From: Saccharofermentans sp.
GTDB taxonomy: Bacteria; Bacillota_A; Clostridia; Saccharofermentanales; Saccharofermentanaceae
DNA length: 31,311 nucleotides
NCBI GenBank assembly: GCA_024692105.1
Contig: JAILMZ010000106.1
Span: forward strand, 1-31,311
Direction of reading: 5' to 3'
Positions 16,027 to 24,908 of this stretch are shown here, piece by piece. Both the position numbers and the translations under genes were made by a program. Position 1 is the first letter of the stretch; the number at the start of each line of letters is the position of its first letter. The notes under the pieces were generated by a model that was given only the letters and a program-made list of their open reading frames with translations, was not told the DNA's origin and made no database searches.

Positions 16027-16887
16027 TTACTTTCCGATAATTCCCATTGCTCCGAGAACAAGTACAAGGATGCCCAGTGCGATCCTGTACCAGCCGAAGC
16101 ATGTGAAACTGTGCTTTCTGATGAATGCCATCAAACCCTTGATGATGAGCATACTTACTACGAAAGCGGTAACCATACCTATGCCAAGCAGTGTAATCTC
16201 ATGAATTGAACAATCACCGTCATATTTCAGGATCTTAAGAAGGCTTGCACCAAACATAACGGGGATTGCCAGGAAGAATGTAAACTTGGCGGCAGCCTCT
16301 CGTGAGATGCCGATGGCAATTGAACCTACGATAGTGGAACCGGATCTTGAAGTACCCGGGAAGATGGCAGCAAGAAGCTGGAACAGACCGATCGCGAAAG
16401 CATGGCCGTAATTAAGCTGTCCGATCTTCTTGATCTTGGGTTCCTTCTCCCTGTTCAGATACTCTACAACGATGAAAGCAACACCAAAAACGATAAGTGC
16501 GATCGCTACGCATACATAGTTATACAGATACTTATCGAGAATGTCGTCAAAAAGGACACCGACGATTGCAGCAGGAATGCAGGCAATGAGGATCTTGAAC
16601 CACATGATGAACTTATCCTTCATGACATAGCGCCCAACGCCTGATTTGGACAGAGGATGCTCATTGCGCTTGATGCCGAACGGCCAGATATCCCACCAGA
16701 ATATGATAACGACAGCAAGTATCGCGCCTAACTGAATGACGACCAGATACAGATCGTAGAATTCTTTCGATACATTGAGCTTAAAGAACTCATTCAAAAG
16801 GATCATGTGTCCCGTAGAAGACACAGGAAGCCATTCGGTCACACCTTCAACCAATCCAAAAAGGAAAGCAACAAAATAATCCCACAT
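16027..16887 (-). CDS. uppP: Undecaprenyl-diphosphatase UppP (BacA)
   Basis: A 286-residue polytopic membrane phosphatase that converts undecaprenyl diphosphate to the monophosphate lipid carrier, needed for peptidoglycan synthesis and linked to bacitracin resistance. The two family signatures are present: EGVTEWLPVSSTGH at 14-27 and PGTSRSGST in the middle of the protein; eight or so hydrophobic segments follow the expected pattern. ATG at 16887 has AGAGG 10 bases upstream. It is the last gene of the seven-gene run from the M18 aminopeptidase, 30 bases after leuA. A 16-base palindrome lies across that junction. No terminator was found beyond it, since citrate synthase converges 6 bases away. 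Confidence 0.96.
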   Translation of the reverse strand: MWDYFVAFLFGLVEGVTEWLPVSSTGHMILLNEFFKLNVSKEFYDLYLVVIQLGAILAVVIIFWWDIWPFGIKRNEHPLSKSGVGRYVMKDKFIMWFKILIACIPAAIVGVLFDDILDKYLYNYVCVAIALIVFGVAFIVVEYLNREKEPKIKKIGQLNYGHAFAIGLFQLLAAIFPGTSRSGSTIVGSIAIGISREAAAKFTFFLAIPVMFGASLLKILKYDGDCSIHEITLLGIGMVTAFVVSMLIIKGLMAFIRKHSFTCFGWYRIALGILVLVLGAMGIIGK

Positions 16888-16908
16888 ATATAGATCAACC
16901 TCTTTTAA

Positions 16909-16924
16909 ACAATAGCGCTATTGT
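16909..16924. repeat. Perfect 16-base palindrome at the leuA-uppP junction
   Basis: ACAATAGCGCTATTGT is fully self-complementary and contains the leuA stop codon. As RNA it could form only a 6-base stem with a 4-base loop, and no T-run follows. It could be a weak attenuator, an RNA processing site, an operator, or chance. Confidence 0.5.
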
Positions 16925-18594
16925 ATCACATTGAGCATGCGATTATATGCCGATACGATCGCTCTTACTGACGATTTGGTTACAGATGAGGATACGCCGG
17001 CACCGACATAGACTTTGCCGTCGGCTTTATTGCGGATCTCGATGAACGTGATAGCCGCTGAATCAGAGCCGCTCTTCATGGCATGCTCGGAATAATCTTT
17101 GATCTCAAAATCAACGCCTGTATATTCTTTGAACGCCGCAACGAAAGCATCGAGAAGACCGTTACCGGTACCGCCGATCGTAACTTCCTTACCGTTATCG
17201 GTGATTACGGCACTTACAGTCGATATCTGTTCGCTGTCCTGAGTCTCTGAGAATGTCTTAAGTCCATAAGGCTCAAGAACATTGATGTATTTGTCATCGA
17301 ACAGGTCGAATATCTGCTTGGGTGACAGTTCACTCTCGTTACCATTCTTCTCTGTCTCAGCTTTAACTACGGGCAGGAAGTTCCGAAGGAAACTCTTCGG
17401 CAGGGTGATACCGAAATACGTCTGCATGACATAAGCGATACCGCCTCTTCCGGACTGGGAATTGATCCTGATGATAGGTTCATATTCACGTCCGACATCC
17501 TTGGGATCGATGGGCAGATAAGGAACGGCCCAAACAGTAGAACCTCTCTCCTCCATCTTTCTTCTTCCCTTGCTGATGGCATCCTGGTGTGAACCTGAGA
17601 ACGCAGTAAACACTAGCTTTCCTGCCCACGGATGTCTCGGCTCGACCTTCATTCCGGTACAATCCTCATAGACATCGATGGTGTTGTTCATGTCCGAGAA
17701 ATCGAGCTCGGGATCGACACCAGTCATAAGCATATTGATAGCAAGCGTAATAATGTCGACATTACCGGTTCTCTCGCCGTTTCCGAAAAGGGTACCTTCT
17801 ACCCTGTCCGCTCCGGCCATGATGCCGAACTCGGAGGCAGCTACAGCCGTACCTCTGTCATTATGAGTATGAAGAGATACGATGATCGAATCCCTCCATC
17901 TGGTATTAGTACAGAAATACTCAACCTGATCCGCATAGACATTTGCTGTCTGATATTCTACGGTCTCAGGAAGATTGACTATCGCCTTTTTCTCAGGCGT
18001 AGGCTTCAGTACATCCATTACCGCATCGCAGATCTTGACCGAGAATTCGGGCTCGGTAGACGAGAAACTTTCGGGCGAATACTCAAATACGAATTCAGTT
18101 CCGCTGTTATCCGCATTGACCTTCTCGGCGATCATCTCAGCGCCGTCTGTCGCAAGTTTGATGCATTCTTCGCATGAAAAGCCGAAGACAACGTCTCTTT
18201 GAAGAGTGCTCGTCGAATTATAAAGATGGATGATTACCTTCTTTGCACCCTTAACCGCTTCCATTGTCTTCTCAATGATGTGGGGTCTGGACTGGGTCAG
18301 TACCTGGATGGCAACGCCATCAGGAATGATATCGTTGTCTATGAGATAACGGCAAAAATTGAAGTCAGTCTCAGAAGCTGCCGGGAAACCTATCTCTATT
18401 TCTTTAAAACCAATCTCGCACAGGAATTTGAAGAACTCGACCTTCTGATCGAGAGTCATGGGCACTTCAAGTGCCTGGTTGCCGTCTCTGAGATCAACGG
18501 AACACCATATCGGTGCTTTACTGATCTTCACCGACGGCCATTTGCGGTCAGAAAGATCGACTGAAGGTATTGATCTGTATTTATCACAATTCAA
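16918..18594 (-). CDS. leuA: 2-isopropylmalate synthase
   Basis: 558 residues, of the longer type-2 LeuA (PRK03739-like) group. It condenses acetyl-CoA with 2-oxoisovalerate in the first step of leucine synthesis. The catalytic barrel shows DLRDGNQAL at the N-terminus, IGFPAASETDF and the metal-binding SLHTHNDRGTAVAAS; NGERTGNVDI follows. The C-terminal 110 residues form the LeuA dimerisation/regulatory domain (IGGTGNGLLDAFVAAF), where leucine feedback acts. The start is TTG at 18594, supported by GGAGG 8 bases upstream; no better ATG exists. The rest of the leucine pathway is absent here. It sits 24 bases after an ABC exporter gene, with no room for a T-box leader, so its regulation must come from the upstream promoter or elsewhere. 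Confidence 0.96.
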   Translation of the reverse strand: MNCDKYRSIPSVDLSDRKWPSVKISKAPIWCSVDLRDGNQALEVPMTLDQKVEFFKFLCEIGFKEIEIGFPAASETDFNFCRYLIDNDIIPDGVAIQVLTQSRPHIIEKTMEAVKGAKKVIIHLYNSTSTLQRDVVFGFSCEECIKLATDGAEMIAEKVNADNSGTEFVFEYSPESFSSTEPEFSVKICDAVMDVLKPTPEKKAIVNLPETVEYQTANVYADQVEYFCTNTRWRDSIIVSLHTHNDRGTAVAASEFGIMAGADRVEGTLFGNGERTGNVDIITLAINMLMTGVDPELDFSDMNNTIDVYEDCTGMKVEPRHPWAGKLVFTAFSGSHQDAISKGRRKMEERGSTVWAVPYLPIDPKDVGREYEPIIRINSQSGRGGIAYVMQTYFGITLPKSFLRNFLPVVKAETEKNGNESELSPKQIFDLFDDKYINVLEPYGLKTFSETQDSEQISTVSAVITDNGKEVTIGGTGNGLLDAFVAAFKEYTGVDFEIKDYSEHAMKSGSDSAAITFIEIRNKADGKVYVGAGVSSSVTKSSVRAIVSAYNRMLNVIQ

Positions 18595-18618
18595 AGTAAT
18601 TGCCTCCGGACTACCGTT

Positions 18619-20346
18619 TTAAGTAGTGTAAGTGCTGTAAAGTTTGGAATAGAGTCCGTTCCTGCCGATAAGTTCGGCGTGAGTGCCTGTCTCTATAACT
18701 TCGCCTTTATCAAGTACAACTATCATATCACAGCCGATAATTGTTGAAAGCCTGTGAGCGATTATGATGCCCGTACGCCCGTTAAGAAGCCTGCCAGTAG
18801 CCTTCTGTATCCTTACTTCCGTGACGATATCCACTGAAGAAGTGGCTTCATCGAGGATCATCAATGCAGGATTTGCTGCCATGGCTCGGGTTATCGTAAG
18901 AAGCTGACGCTGTCCTTCGGAGATATCGCTCCTGTTGTTATCAATATACTCATCATATTTATTCGGAAGTTTGTTGATAAACGAATCGCTTCCCGTCTCA
19001 GAAGCGGCTGCAAATGCCTCTTCATCAGTTATATCCTTGGCACCGAACTTGATATTATCCATGACTGAGCCGTTAAGGAGCCACGTATCCTGGGAAACAA
19101 AGCCGATATACTCGCGAAGATCCGTCCTAGGAATTTCCTTGATTGACCTGCCGCCTATGAGGATATCTCCTGAATCAGGCTCATAGAACCTCATCAGAAG
19201 ATTGATGAGAGTGGTCTTACCGCAGCCCGTCTGACCTACAATGGCAAAAGACTGTCCGGCGCCCACCTTGAAAGACACATTCTTAAGCACGGGCTTACCC
19301 GGCAAATAGGAAAAGCACACATCCCTGAATTCGATCTCGATCTTCTTATCCTTATCTGAACCGACGTTCTCAACATCGAGAAGGTCTTCATCAAGTTCTT
19401 TCTCATCAAGGTATTCGAAGATCCTGCTCATGCAGGCAAGAGAATCAGACAGTTCGGTATATACGGCCGACAAATCGTTGAATGGTTTCATGAACTGGCT
19501 GGCATACGCAAGAAGCGATGACAGACATCCGATCGTGATACCGCCTGCAACGCCTGTAAGAGCACCGATGAACACGATACCGGCATAGATTAGCGCATTA
19601 ACGAACCTTGTTGACGGATTACTTATGGAAGAAAGGAATGTGGCCTTGGTCGCAGTCTTGCGGTAGTCTTCGTTAAGTTCGGCAAAGTCTTCGGTCTTCT
19701 CATCAGTAACGCCCAGTAATCGGCATTCCCTGTAATTGTTGGTCATCTCAGACATGAAAGATGTAAGCGTTCCCCTTATCTCAGACTGTTTTCTGAATGA
19801 CTTGAACGCACCGCCGGCTATCAGATAAGAGACAACAAACGATACCGGAGTAAAAGCAAGCACAATAAGGGCTATCTTCCAATTGAGATAGATCATTATG
19901 CCCAGGGTAAAGAATATGGAAACGATTCCGGATACAAACTGATTGAGGAATAAAAGTATTCCGTCAGCTATAGTCTCCGTATCAGAGATTATCATGCTCT
20001 GGAGCTTTCCTGCGGATATCTTGTCCAGATAAGACATCGGAAGCCTGCTTATCTTTGAATAACAGTCATTACGCAGTCTGAAAGCAGCATCGTAAGTAAT
20101 GCTGTTATTGCACCTGAGCAGCATAAGATGAGATACAGTCGCAATTATGATTAGACCGAGCATGACAAGGATGAGATCGATCAGAATATCTCCCGGATAC
20201 GAGAATGCATCGATGGCTTTTCCCGCAAAGTAAGGTATTGCCATGGATGCACCGCCGTACATAAGGCCATATATTACAGAGAGCGCAAGGTAGCCTTTGC
20301 TCTTTCCCATGTATGTGAGGAACCGCTTGATACTCTTTATCTTCAT
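18619..20346 (-). CDS. ABC exporter subunit with the canonical ATPase site (half-transporter B)
   Basis: 575 residues: a six-helix ABC transmembrane domain (about 1-310) fused to a nucleotide-binding domain. Walker A is GQTGCGKT, Walker B LDEATSSVD with the catalytic Glu, and the H-loop IIAHRLSTI keeps its His. The signature is ISEGQ, in place of the usual LSGGQ. This is what is expected of the 'active' half of a heterodimeric exporter such as TM287/288 or BmrCD, paired with the neighbouring subunit. ATG at 20346 overlaps the partner's stop by 4 bases (ATGA), with AAGGAGG 10 bases upstream. The substrate may be a drug, lipid or peptide; nothing in the sequence decides. Confidence 0.92.
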   Translation of the reverse strand: MKIKSIKRFLTYMGKSKGYLALSVIYGLMYGGASMAIPYFAGKAIDAFSYPGDILIDLILVMLGLIIIATVSHLMLLRCNNSITYDAAFRLRNDCYSKISRLPMSYLDKISAGKLQSMIISDTETIADGILLFLNQFVSGIVSIFFTLGIMIYLNWKIALIVLAFTPVSFVVSYLIAGGAFKSFRKQSEIRGTLTSFMSEMTNNYRECRLLGVTDEKTEDFAELNEDYRKTATKATFLSSISNPSTRFVNALIYAGIVFIGALTGVAGGITIGCLSSLLAYASQFMKPFNDLSAVYTELSDSLACMSRIFEYLDEKELDEDLLDVENVGSDKDKKIEIEFRDVCFSYLPGKPVLKNVSFKVGAGQSFAIVGQTGCGKTTLINLLMRFYEPDSGDILIGGRSIKEIPRTDLREYIGFVSQDTWLLNGSVMDNIKFGAKDITDEEAFAAASETGSDSFINKLPNKYDEYIDNNRSDISEGQRQLLTITRAMAANPALMILDEATSSVDIVTEVRIQKATGRLLNGRTGIIIAHRLSTIIGCDMIVVLDKGEVIETGTHAELIGRNGLYSKLYSTYTT

Positions 20347-22064
20347 GATACGGCAGCCTCCTTCTGAAGTTCACACATCTGTCTGTAAACTTCCGAAGTC
20401 TTTATGAGTTCATCGTGCTTTGCAAAAGCAATGATCCTGCCGTCTTCTATCAGCATTATCCTGTCACAGGATCTGAGAGTTTTTATCTTCTGAGAGATCA
20501 AGATGACCGTGGGATCACCCTGAAGCGAGAACACACGTTCAAGGAACCTTCGCTCAGTGGCACTGTCCAATGCGGAAGTAGAATCATCGAAAACGATAAG
20601 CCCGGGTTTGGATACAAGCGTTCTGGCAAGTCCTATCCTTTGTTTCTGGCCGCCTGACAGACCGCTTCCCTCAGCGGTTACGGTATAATCAAGACCTTCC
20701 GTCTTTCCTGCTATAATCTCATCAGAACAGGACACATAGACGGCATCTTCGATCTCTTTATCCGAAAGTGTCTTGCGGCCGGCCGTAATGTTATCCCTGA
20801 TACTGCCTGAGAACATCCTTGTCTTTTGCAGCGCGAAACCAATCTCGCGGGATATAGCCTCGCCGGATATCTCGGAAAGGTTATGTCCGTCTATTAGAAC
20901 TTCGCCGCTGTCCGGCGGATAGATACCAGAGATGAGAGATGCGATAGTGGATTTACCGCTGCCCGTACGTCCGATGATGCCTATCTTCTCACCCGGTTCG
21001 ATCTTGAAATTAATGTCGATAAGTGATTCTTCGGAATTACCGCTGTAAGTAAAGTGTACATTCCTGAATTCGACGGAATGATTGCCTTCTGCGATATTGA
21101 CTGTTTTCGATGCGGTGTCATCTTCAGGCATGGCAAGGATCTCTTTTACCCTGCCGGCACATGCGACAGCACGGGATACAGTGACAATGAGATTTGCGAG
21201 CTTGATTAATTCCACCAGTATCTGAGACATGTAGTTATAAAGAGCGACTGTCTCACCCTGAGTCAGGGTGCCCGCATTTACGTGGATGCTGCCGTTGTAT
21301 ATAAGAAGACAGATACCCAGATTGATCAGCATGAAAGTAACGGGATTCATCCAGGAAGAAATATCGGAGGCAGCCTTTTGGGCTATGCACAGATCACCGC
21401 TCTTGGAATTGAACGCGCTGATATCGTCTGCTGATCTGTTGAAACCTCTTATGACCTTAACGCCTGAAATGCCGTTCTCACAGGAATCAACAAGCGAATC
21501 AAGGCCTTTTCTGGTCTTACGGTACGCAGGAATCGCAAGTTTCATATTAAGCGCGATAAATACCGACAATAAAGCAACGACCAGGACAAATATCAAAGCG
21601 ATACGCCAGTCGATGGTAAACGCCATTACAACGGCACCTACTACGATAAAAGGCGATCTCAGAAGGAGCCTGAGGAAAAGGTTGATACCTGATGATATCT
21701 GATTGACGTCGGAAGTAAGCGAAGTTATGAGCTGGGAAGAACCCACATTCTCATACTGCGTGACGTTAAGTCTGTAGAGTTTGTCAAACAATGCACGTCT
21801 GATATCAGACGATACACCGCAGGCGGAATACGCGGCAAAATACTGCGCACATATCGCACTCGCGAAACCGACAGCGGCAAACAGCACAAGGAACCATATG
21901 TGAGTATAAATGTAACCCGTATCGCCTTTGACTATTCCGTTATCTATGATCCCTGCCACTATCAAGGGCACGGCAAGTTCAAAGCATGCCTCAAGGAGCT
22001 TGAACAAAGGGCTCAGGCAGCATTGGATCTTATATTTACTGAAATAACCTGCCAGAGACTTCAT
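20343..22064 (-). CDS. ABC exporter subunit with a degenerate ATPase site (half-transporter A)
   Basis: 573 residues with the same membrane-ATPase architecture as its partner. Walker A is GRTGSGKST and the signature is a canonical LSGGQKQR, but Walker B reads FDDSTSALD, with Asp in place of the catalytic Glu, and the H-loop reads LISQKIKTL, with Gln in place of His. These two changes are typical of the non-hydrolysing half of heterodimeric ABC exporters. The intact LSGGQ here and intact Glu/His in the partner combine to make one active and one degenerate site. ATG at 22064 comes 2 bases after the amidohydrolase stop; the ribosome site is weak, so coupling to upstream translation is likely. 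Confidence 0.92.
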   Translation of the reverse strand: MKSLAGYFSKYKIQCCLSPLFKLLEACFELAVPLIVAGIIDNGIVKGDTGYIYTHIWFLVLFAAVGFASAICAQYFAAYSACGVSSDIRRALFDKLYRLNVTQYENVGSSQLITSLTSDVNQISSGINLFLRLLLRSPFIVVGAVVMAFTIDWRIALIFVLVVALLSVFIALNMKLAIPAYRKTRKGLDSLVDSCENGISGVKVIRGFNRSADDISAFNSKSGDLCIAQKAASDISSWMNPVTFMLINLGICLLIYNGSIHVNAGTLTQGETVALYNYMSQILVELIKLANLIVTVSRAVACAGRVKEILAMPEDDTASKTVNIAEGNHSVEFRNVHFTYSGNSEESLIDINFKIEPGEKIGIIGRTGSGKSTIASLISGIYPPDSGEVLIDGHNLSEISGEAISREIGFALQKTRMFSGSIRDNITAGRKTLSDKEIEDAVYVSCSDEIIAGKTEGLDYTVTAEGSGLSGGQKQRIGLARTLVSKPGLIVFDDSTSALDSATERRFLERVFSLQGDPTVILISQKIKTLRSCDRIMLIEDGRIIAFAKHDELIKTSEVYRQMCELQKEAAVS

Positions 22065-22066
22065 CG

Positions 22067-23326
22067 TTATCTGAGGTCATCCATAAAGCCCTTGGCTTCT
22101 TTGTAGATCTCTTCCATATCGAGAGTTGTGTAATTGCCGTCTTCATAGAGGATCTTACCTGCAATCATTGTCATCTTAACGATGCCGGGATTGCCGGAGT
22201 AAACGATGTTCGCCGTGATGTTGTTCTCGGGCTGCATTGATGGCTTGCTCATGTCGATCATTATGATATCTGCCTGTTTTCCTTCCGCAAGAACATCGCA
22301 GTCATTAAGACCCATACAGAGCGCGCCGCCTGATGTGGCAGCCTTGAGGATCTTGAACGGATCAACGGCAGCAGCATTATGCGTCTCTACATTCGAAAGA
22401 ACCGTATCAAGATACATCTCGCGGAACATGTCCAGAGCGTTGTTGGAACCTGCACCGTCAGTACCCACAGCGATGTTCATGTCATCTGCAATGAACTTGT
22501 ATACGGGTGTAATACCGCTTGCGAGCTTAAGGTTGGAGCAGGCATTGAAGACAGACCAAAGTCCTCTCCTCTTAAATATCTCCCTGTCCTCATCGGTAAA
22601 CCATACACAATGGAACCCGCCGCCGCCGAAATCATATATCCCGAGCTTGTCGAAAAGCACTGCGGGAGTGACTCCGTATCTTTCGATGCATCCGTCTACT
22701 TCCTCTTTTGTCTCGGAAATATGAGCATATACGGGAGCCTCATACTTATGGGCCAATTCAGACACAAACTTAAGATTGTCTTCATTGGTCGTATATTCAG
22801 CATGGAAACCGTAGATGAAAGATATGAGCGGATCAAAAGAATTCAACTCGTTGTAGTATCTTTCGAGGTCTTCCATTCCGCCGAAGTCATTGGCAGCACC
22901 GCAGAAAACATGTCTGAAGCCGGTCTCCACCGCAGCCTGTGCATTTGCTTCCTTGAAGAAATACATGTCAAAGCAGGCCGTAACGCCGCCTGCAAGGTAT
23001 TCGGCGTATGCCAGTTTCGAAAAGCAGGCAACAGATTCAGGTGTAAGCTTTGCTTCCCTCGGGAAGATTGCCTTGTGGAGCCAGTCGTTGAGGCAATACT
23101 CATCTGCCAAAGACCTTGAGAAAGTCATTGCGGAATGTGTATGTGCATTCTTGATGCCCGGCATCAGCAGATTGCCTTTACAGTCAATCTCCCTGTCAAA
23201 TGACGCATTAACAGCTTTTGCCGGACCGATATAGGTTATCTTAGAATCTTCGGTATGAAGTTCTCCTTCGATCACGGCATTAGTCTCCATTGTAAGGATC
23301 CTTGCATTATAAAACCTGATTCTCAT
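22067..23326 (-). CDS. Amidohydrolase, S-adenosylhomocysteine/methylthioadenosine deaminase type
   Basis: 419 residues of the metal-dependent amidohydrolase superfamily (MtaD/TRZ/ATZ group). The metal and catalytic residues are in order: His62 and His64 (NAHTHSAM), His175 (GFHAEYTT), His202 and Glu205 (AHISETKEEV), His239 (GFHCVWF) and Asp290 (GTDGAGSNN). An urease-like beta-sandwich is split between the two ends. Closest known activities are deamination of SAH, 5-methylthioadenosine or adenosine, but guanine or hydroxyatrazine-like deaminases share the fold, so the substrate is an inference. The frame extends to 23362; ATG at 23326 is chosen because AAGGAG lies 6 bases upstream and the protein then begins MRIRFYNARI. 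It sits between cls and the ABC exporter. Confidence 0.87.
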   Translation of the reverse strand: MRIRFYNARILTMETNAVIEGELHTEDSKITYIGPAKAVNASFDREIDCKGNLLMPGIKNAHTHSAMTFSRSLADEYCLNDWLHKAIFPREAKLTPESVACFSKLAYAEYLAGGVTACFDMYFFKEANAQAAVETGFRHVFCGAANDFGGMEDLERYYNELNSFDPLISFIYGFHAEYTTNEDNLKFVSELAHKYEAPVYAHISETKEEVDGCIERYGVTPAVLFDKLGIYDFGGGGFHCVWFTDEDREIFKRRGLWSVFNACSNLKLASGITPVYKFIADDMNIAVGTDGAGSNNALDMFREMYLDTVLSNVETHNAAAVDPFKILKAATSGGALCMGLNDCDVLAEGKQADIIMIDMSKPSMQPENNITANIVYSGNPGIVKMTMIAGKILYEDGNYTTLDMEEIYKEAKGFMDDLR

Positions 23327-23345
23327 ATATAACTCCTTCCGATGA

Positions 23346-24899
23346 TCAGAGAAGCGGCGCAATAAGCCTCAGAAGAGATCTTATGAAACGCATGAACAGA
23401 TTGGGTTTCTGTTTTGCCTTCTCCGTTACTTCTTCACTTGCTTCAAATGTATTCAAAAAGTCGTTCTTCACATCGGCAATGGCATCCACGTCATAAAGCA
23501 GTACGCCGTTCTCAAAATGATGGAACAGACTTCTGTAATCAAGATTGATCGTACCCACAACACATGTCTTGTCATCAGAAAGACAGAGCTTGCAGTGGTT
23601 GAATCCGGGCGTAAACTCATAGATCCTCGCACCGCTCAAAGCCAGCAGGTTGTAATAAGACCTCGTAACTCCGAAAACAGTTCTCTTATCAGGTATACCC
23701 GGAGTAATGATCCTGACGTCAACGCCTCTCTTGGCAGCAAGGGAGATCGCTCTCTTGAGCTCATCAGACAGAACGAGGTACGGAGACATGAACCAGCAGT
23801 AATCGACTGAATTGCCGAGTATGTTGATATAGACATTCTCTCCCATGGGATCGTTATCGATCGGGCTGTCGGCATAAGGAGCAACAAAACCTTTGGACTC
23901 AACCTTCCAGGGATATCTGTTCTCAAAGGTAAGCTTGGTCGAATCGTCAGTCCTTAAGTCTGAGAAGTTCCACATCTCGATAAACATAGCTTCGAGGCTG
24001 TTAACGGCAGGACCTTTAAGCCTGATGCCGTTGTCCTTCCAATAACCGTACGGACTGATAATGTTGAAATACTCGTCAGCCAGGTTATATCCGCCCGTAT
24101 ATCCGTAGATGCCGTCGATTACAGTGATCTTTCTGTGATCGCGGTTGTTCATGAAGATGGACAGCAGCGGCAAAGCGGGATTAAAGACATTACACTTGAT
24201 GCCTTCGCTGTTAAGCTGTCTTTTGAAGTCCCTGTTTACGAAGATTCCGCTTCCGACATCGTCATACAGGATCCTGCAGTCGACGCCCTCAGCCACTTTC
24301 CTGAGCAACACATCATGCAGCGGCTCAAAATACTTGCTGTTGGCAACGGCGTGATATTCCATGTAGATGTACTTTTCGGCCTTCTCCATATCGTGGAGCT
24401 GCGCTTCGAATGCGGATTCTGCACTGTCGTAATACCTGATGTCGGTATTCTCATATACGGGATACGGCTTGGATCTGAGATAACTGAACTGCGAAGCAAT
24501 ATCGGGCGACTGTTTCTTCAGGTTCTCATATGATTCATCCTGTCTGTCGACTCTGGGGAATATCTCATCATCGATCTTACTGAGTTTAGTTTTTACTACC
24601 CTCAGATATGGATTGAACTGAGCAACGAGATAAAGGATGACTCCCGCAACTGGTACAGTAAGGATGATGATGACCCATGCGAGCTTTATCGAACTGTTGT
24701 TATCGATCGCATTGATACCGATGACAATAAACAGCGCAACAGCGCGTATCGCCATCGCAAGGATGGGATACTCAGCGCCGAGGTTCATGATGAACAGGAT
24801 AATGGCAATGATCTGGAGCAATATAAGAAGTGCGGTAAGTGTTATCCTGCCGACACTGTTCTTGATTGCACCTTTTTTTTCGCCAGTCCTCTTCTTCAT
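23346..24899 (-). CDS. cls: Cardiolipin synthase
   Basis: 517 residues, phospholipase D superfamily. Hydrophobic segments at about 18-40, 45-65 and 71-93 anchor it in the membrane. Two HKD motifs are present: HRK at 255-257 with Asp262, and HCK at 435-437 with Asp442, each followed by the usual Gly/Asn-Leu pattern. It joins two phosphatidylglycerol molecules to cardiolipin and glycerol. ATG at 24899 has AAGG 7 bases upstream and follows the aminopeptidase stop by 9 bases. Length and topology match Clostridial Cls; related PLD-type enzymes of unknown use exist, but both motifs and the membrane anchor favour Cls. Confidence 0.94.
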   Translation of the reverse strand: MKKRTGEKKGAIKNSVGRITLTALLILLQIIAIILFIMNLGAEYPILAMAIRAVALFIVIGINAIDNNSSIKLAWVIIILTVPVAGVILYLVAQFNPYLRVVKTKLSKIDDEIFPRVDRQDESYENLKKQSPDIASQFSYLRSKPYPVYENTDIRYYDSAESAFEAQLHDMEKAEKYIYMEYHAVANSKYFEPLHDVLLRKVAEGVDCRILYDDVGSGIFVNRDFKRQLNSEGIKCNVFNPALPLLSIFMNNRDHRKITVIDGIYGYTGGYNLADEYFNIISPYGYWKDNGIRLKGPAVNSLEAMFIEMWNFSDLRTDDSTKLTFENRYPWKVESKGFVAPYADSPIDNDPMGENVYINILGNSVDYCWFMSPYLVLSDELKRAISLAAKRGVDVRIITPGIPDKRTVFGVTRSYYNLLALSGARIYEFTPGFNHCKLCLSDDKTCVVGTINLDYRSLFHHFENGVLLYDVDAIADVKNDFLNTFEASEEVTEKAKQKPNLFMRFIRSLLRLIAPLL

Positions 24900-24908
24900 C
24901 AGAAAACC

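Noticed and set aside
18595..18618. A T-box or other leucine-sensing leader before leuA
   Set aside because: Only 24 bases separate it from the upstream gene; there is no room.
22379..23119. A 246-codon plus-strand open frame
   Set aside because: Antisense to the amidohydrolase, whose metal ligands are complete; no start signals.
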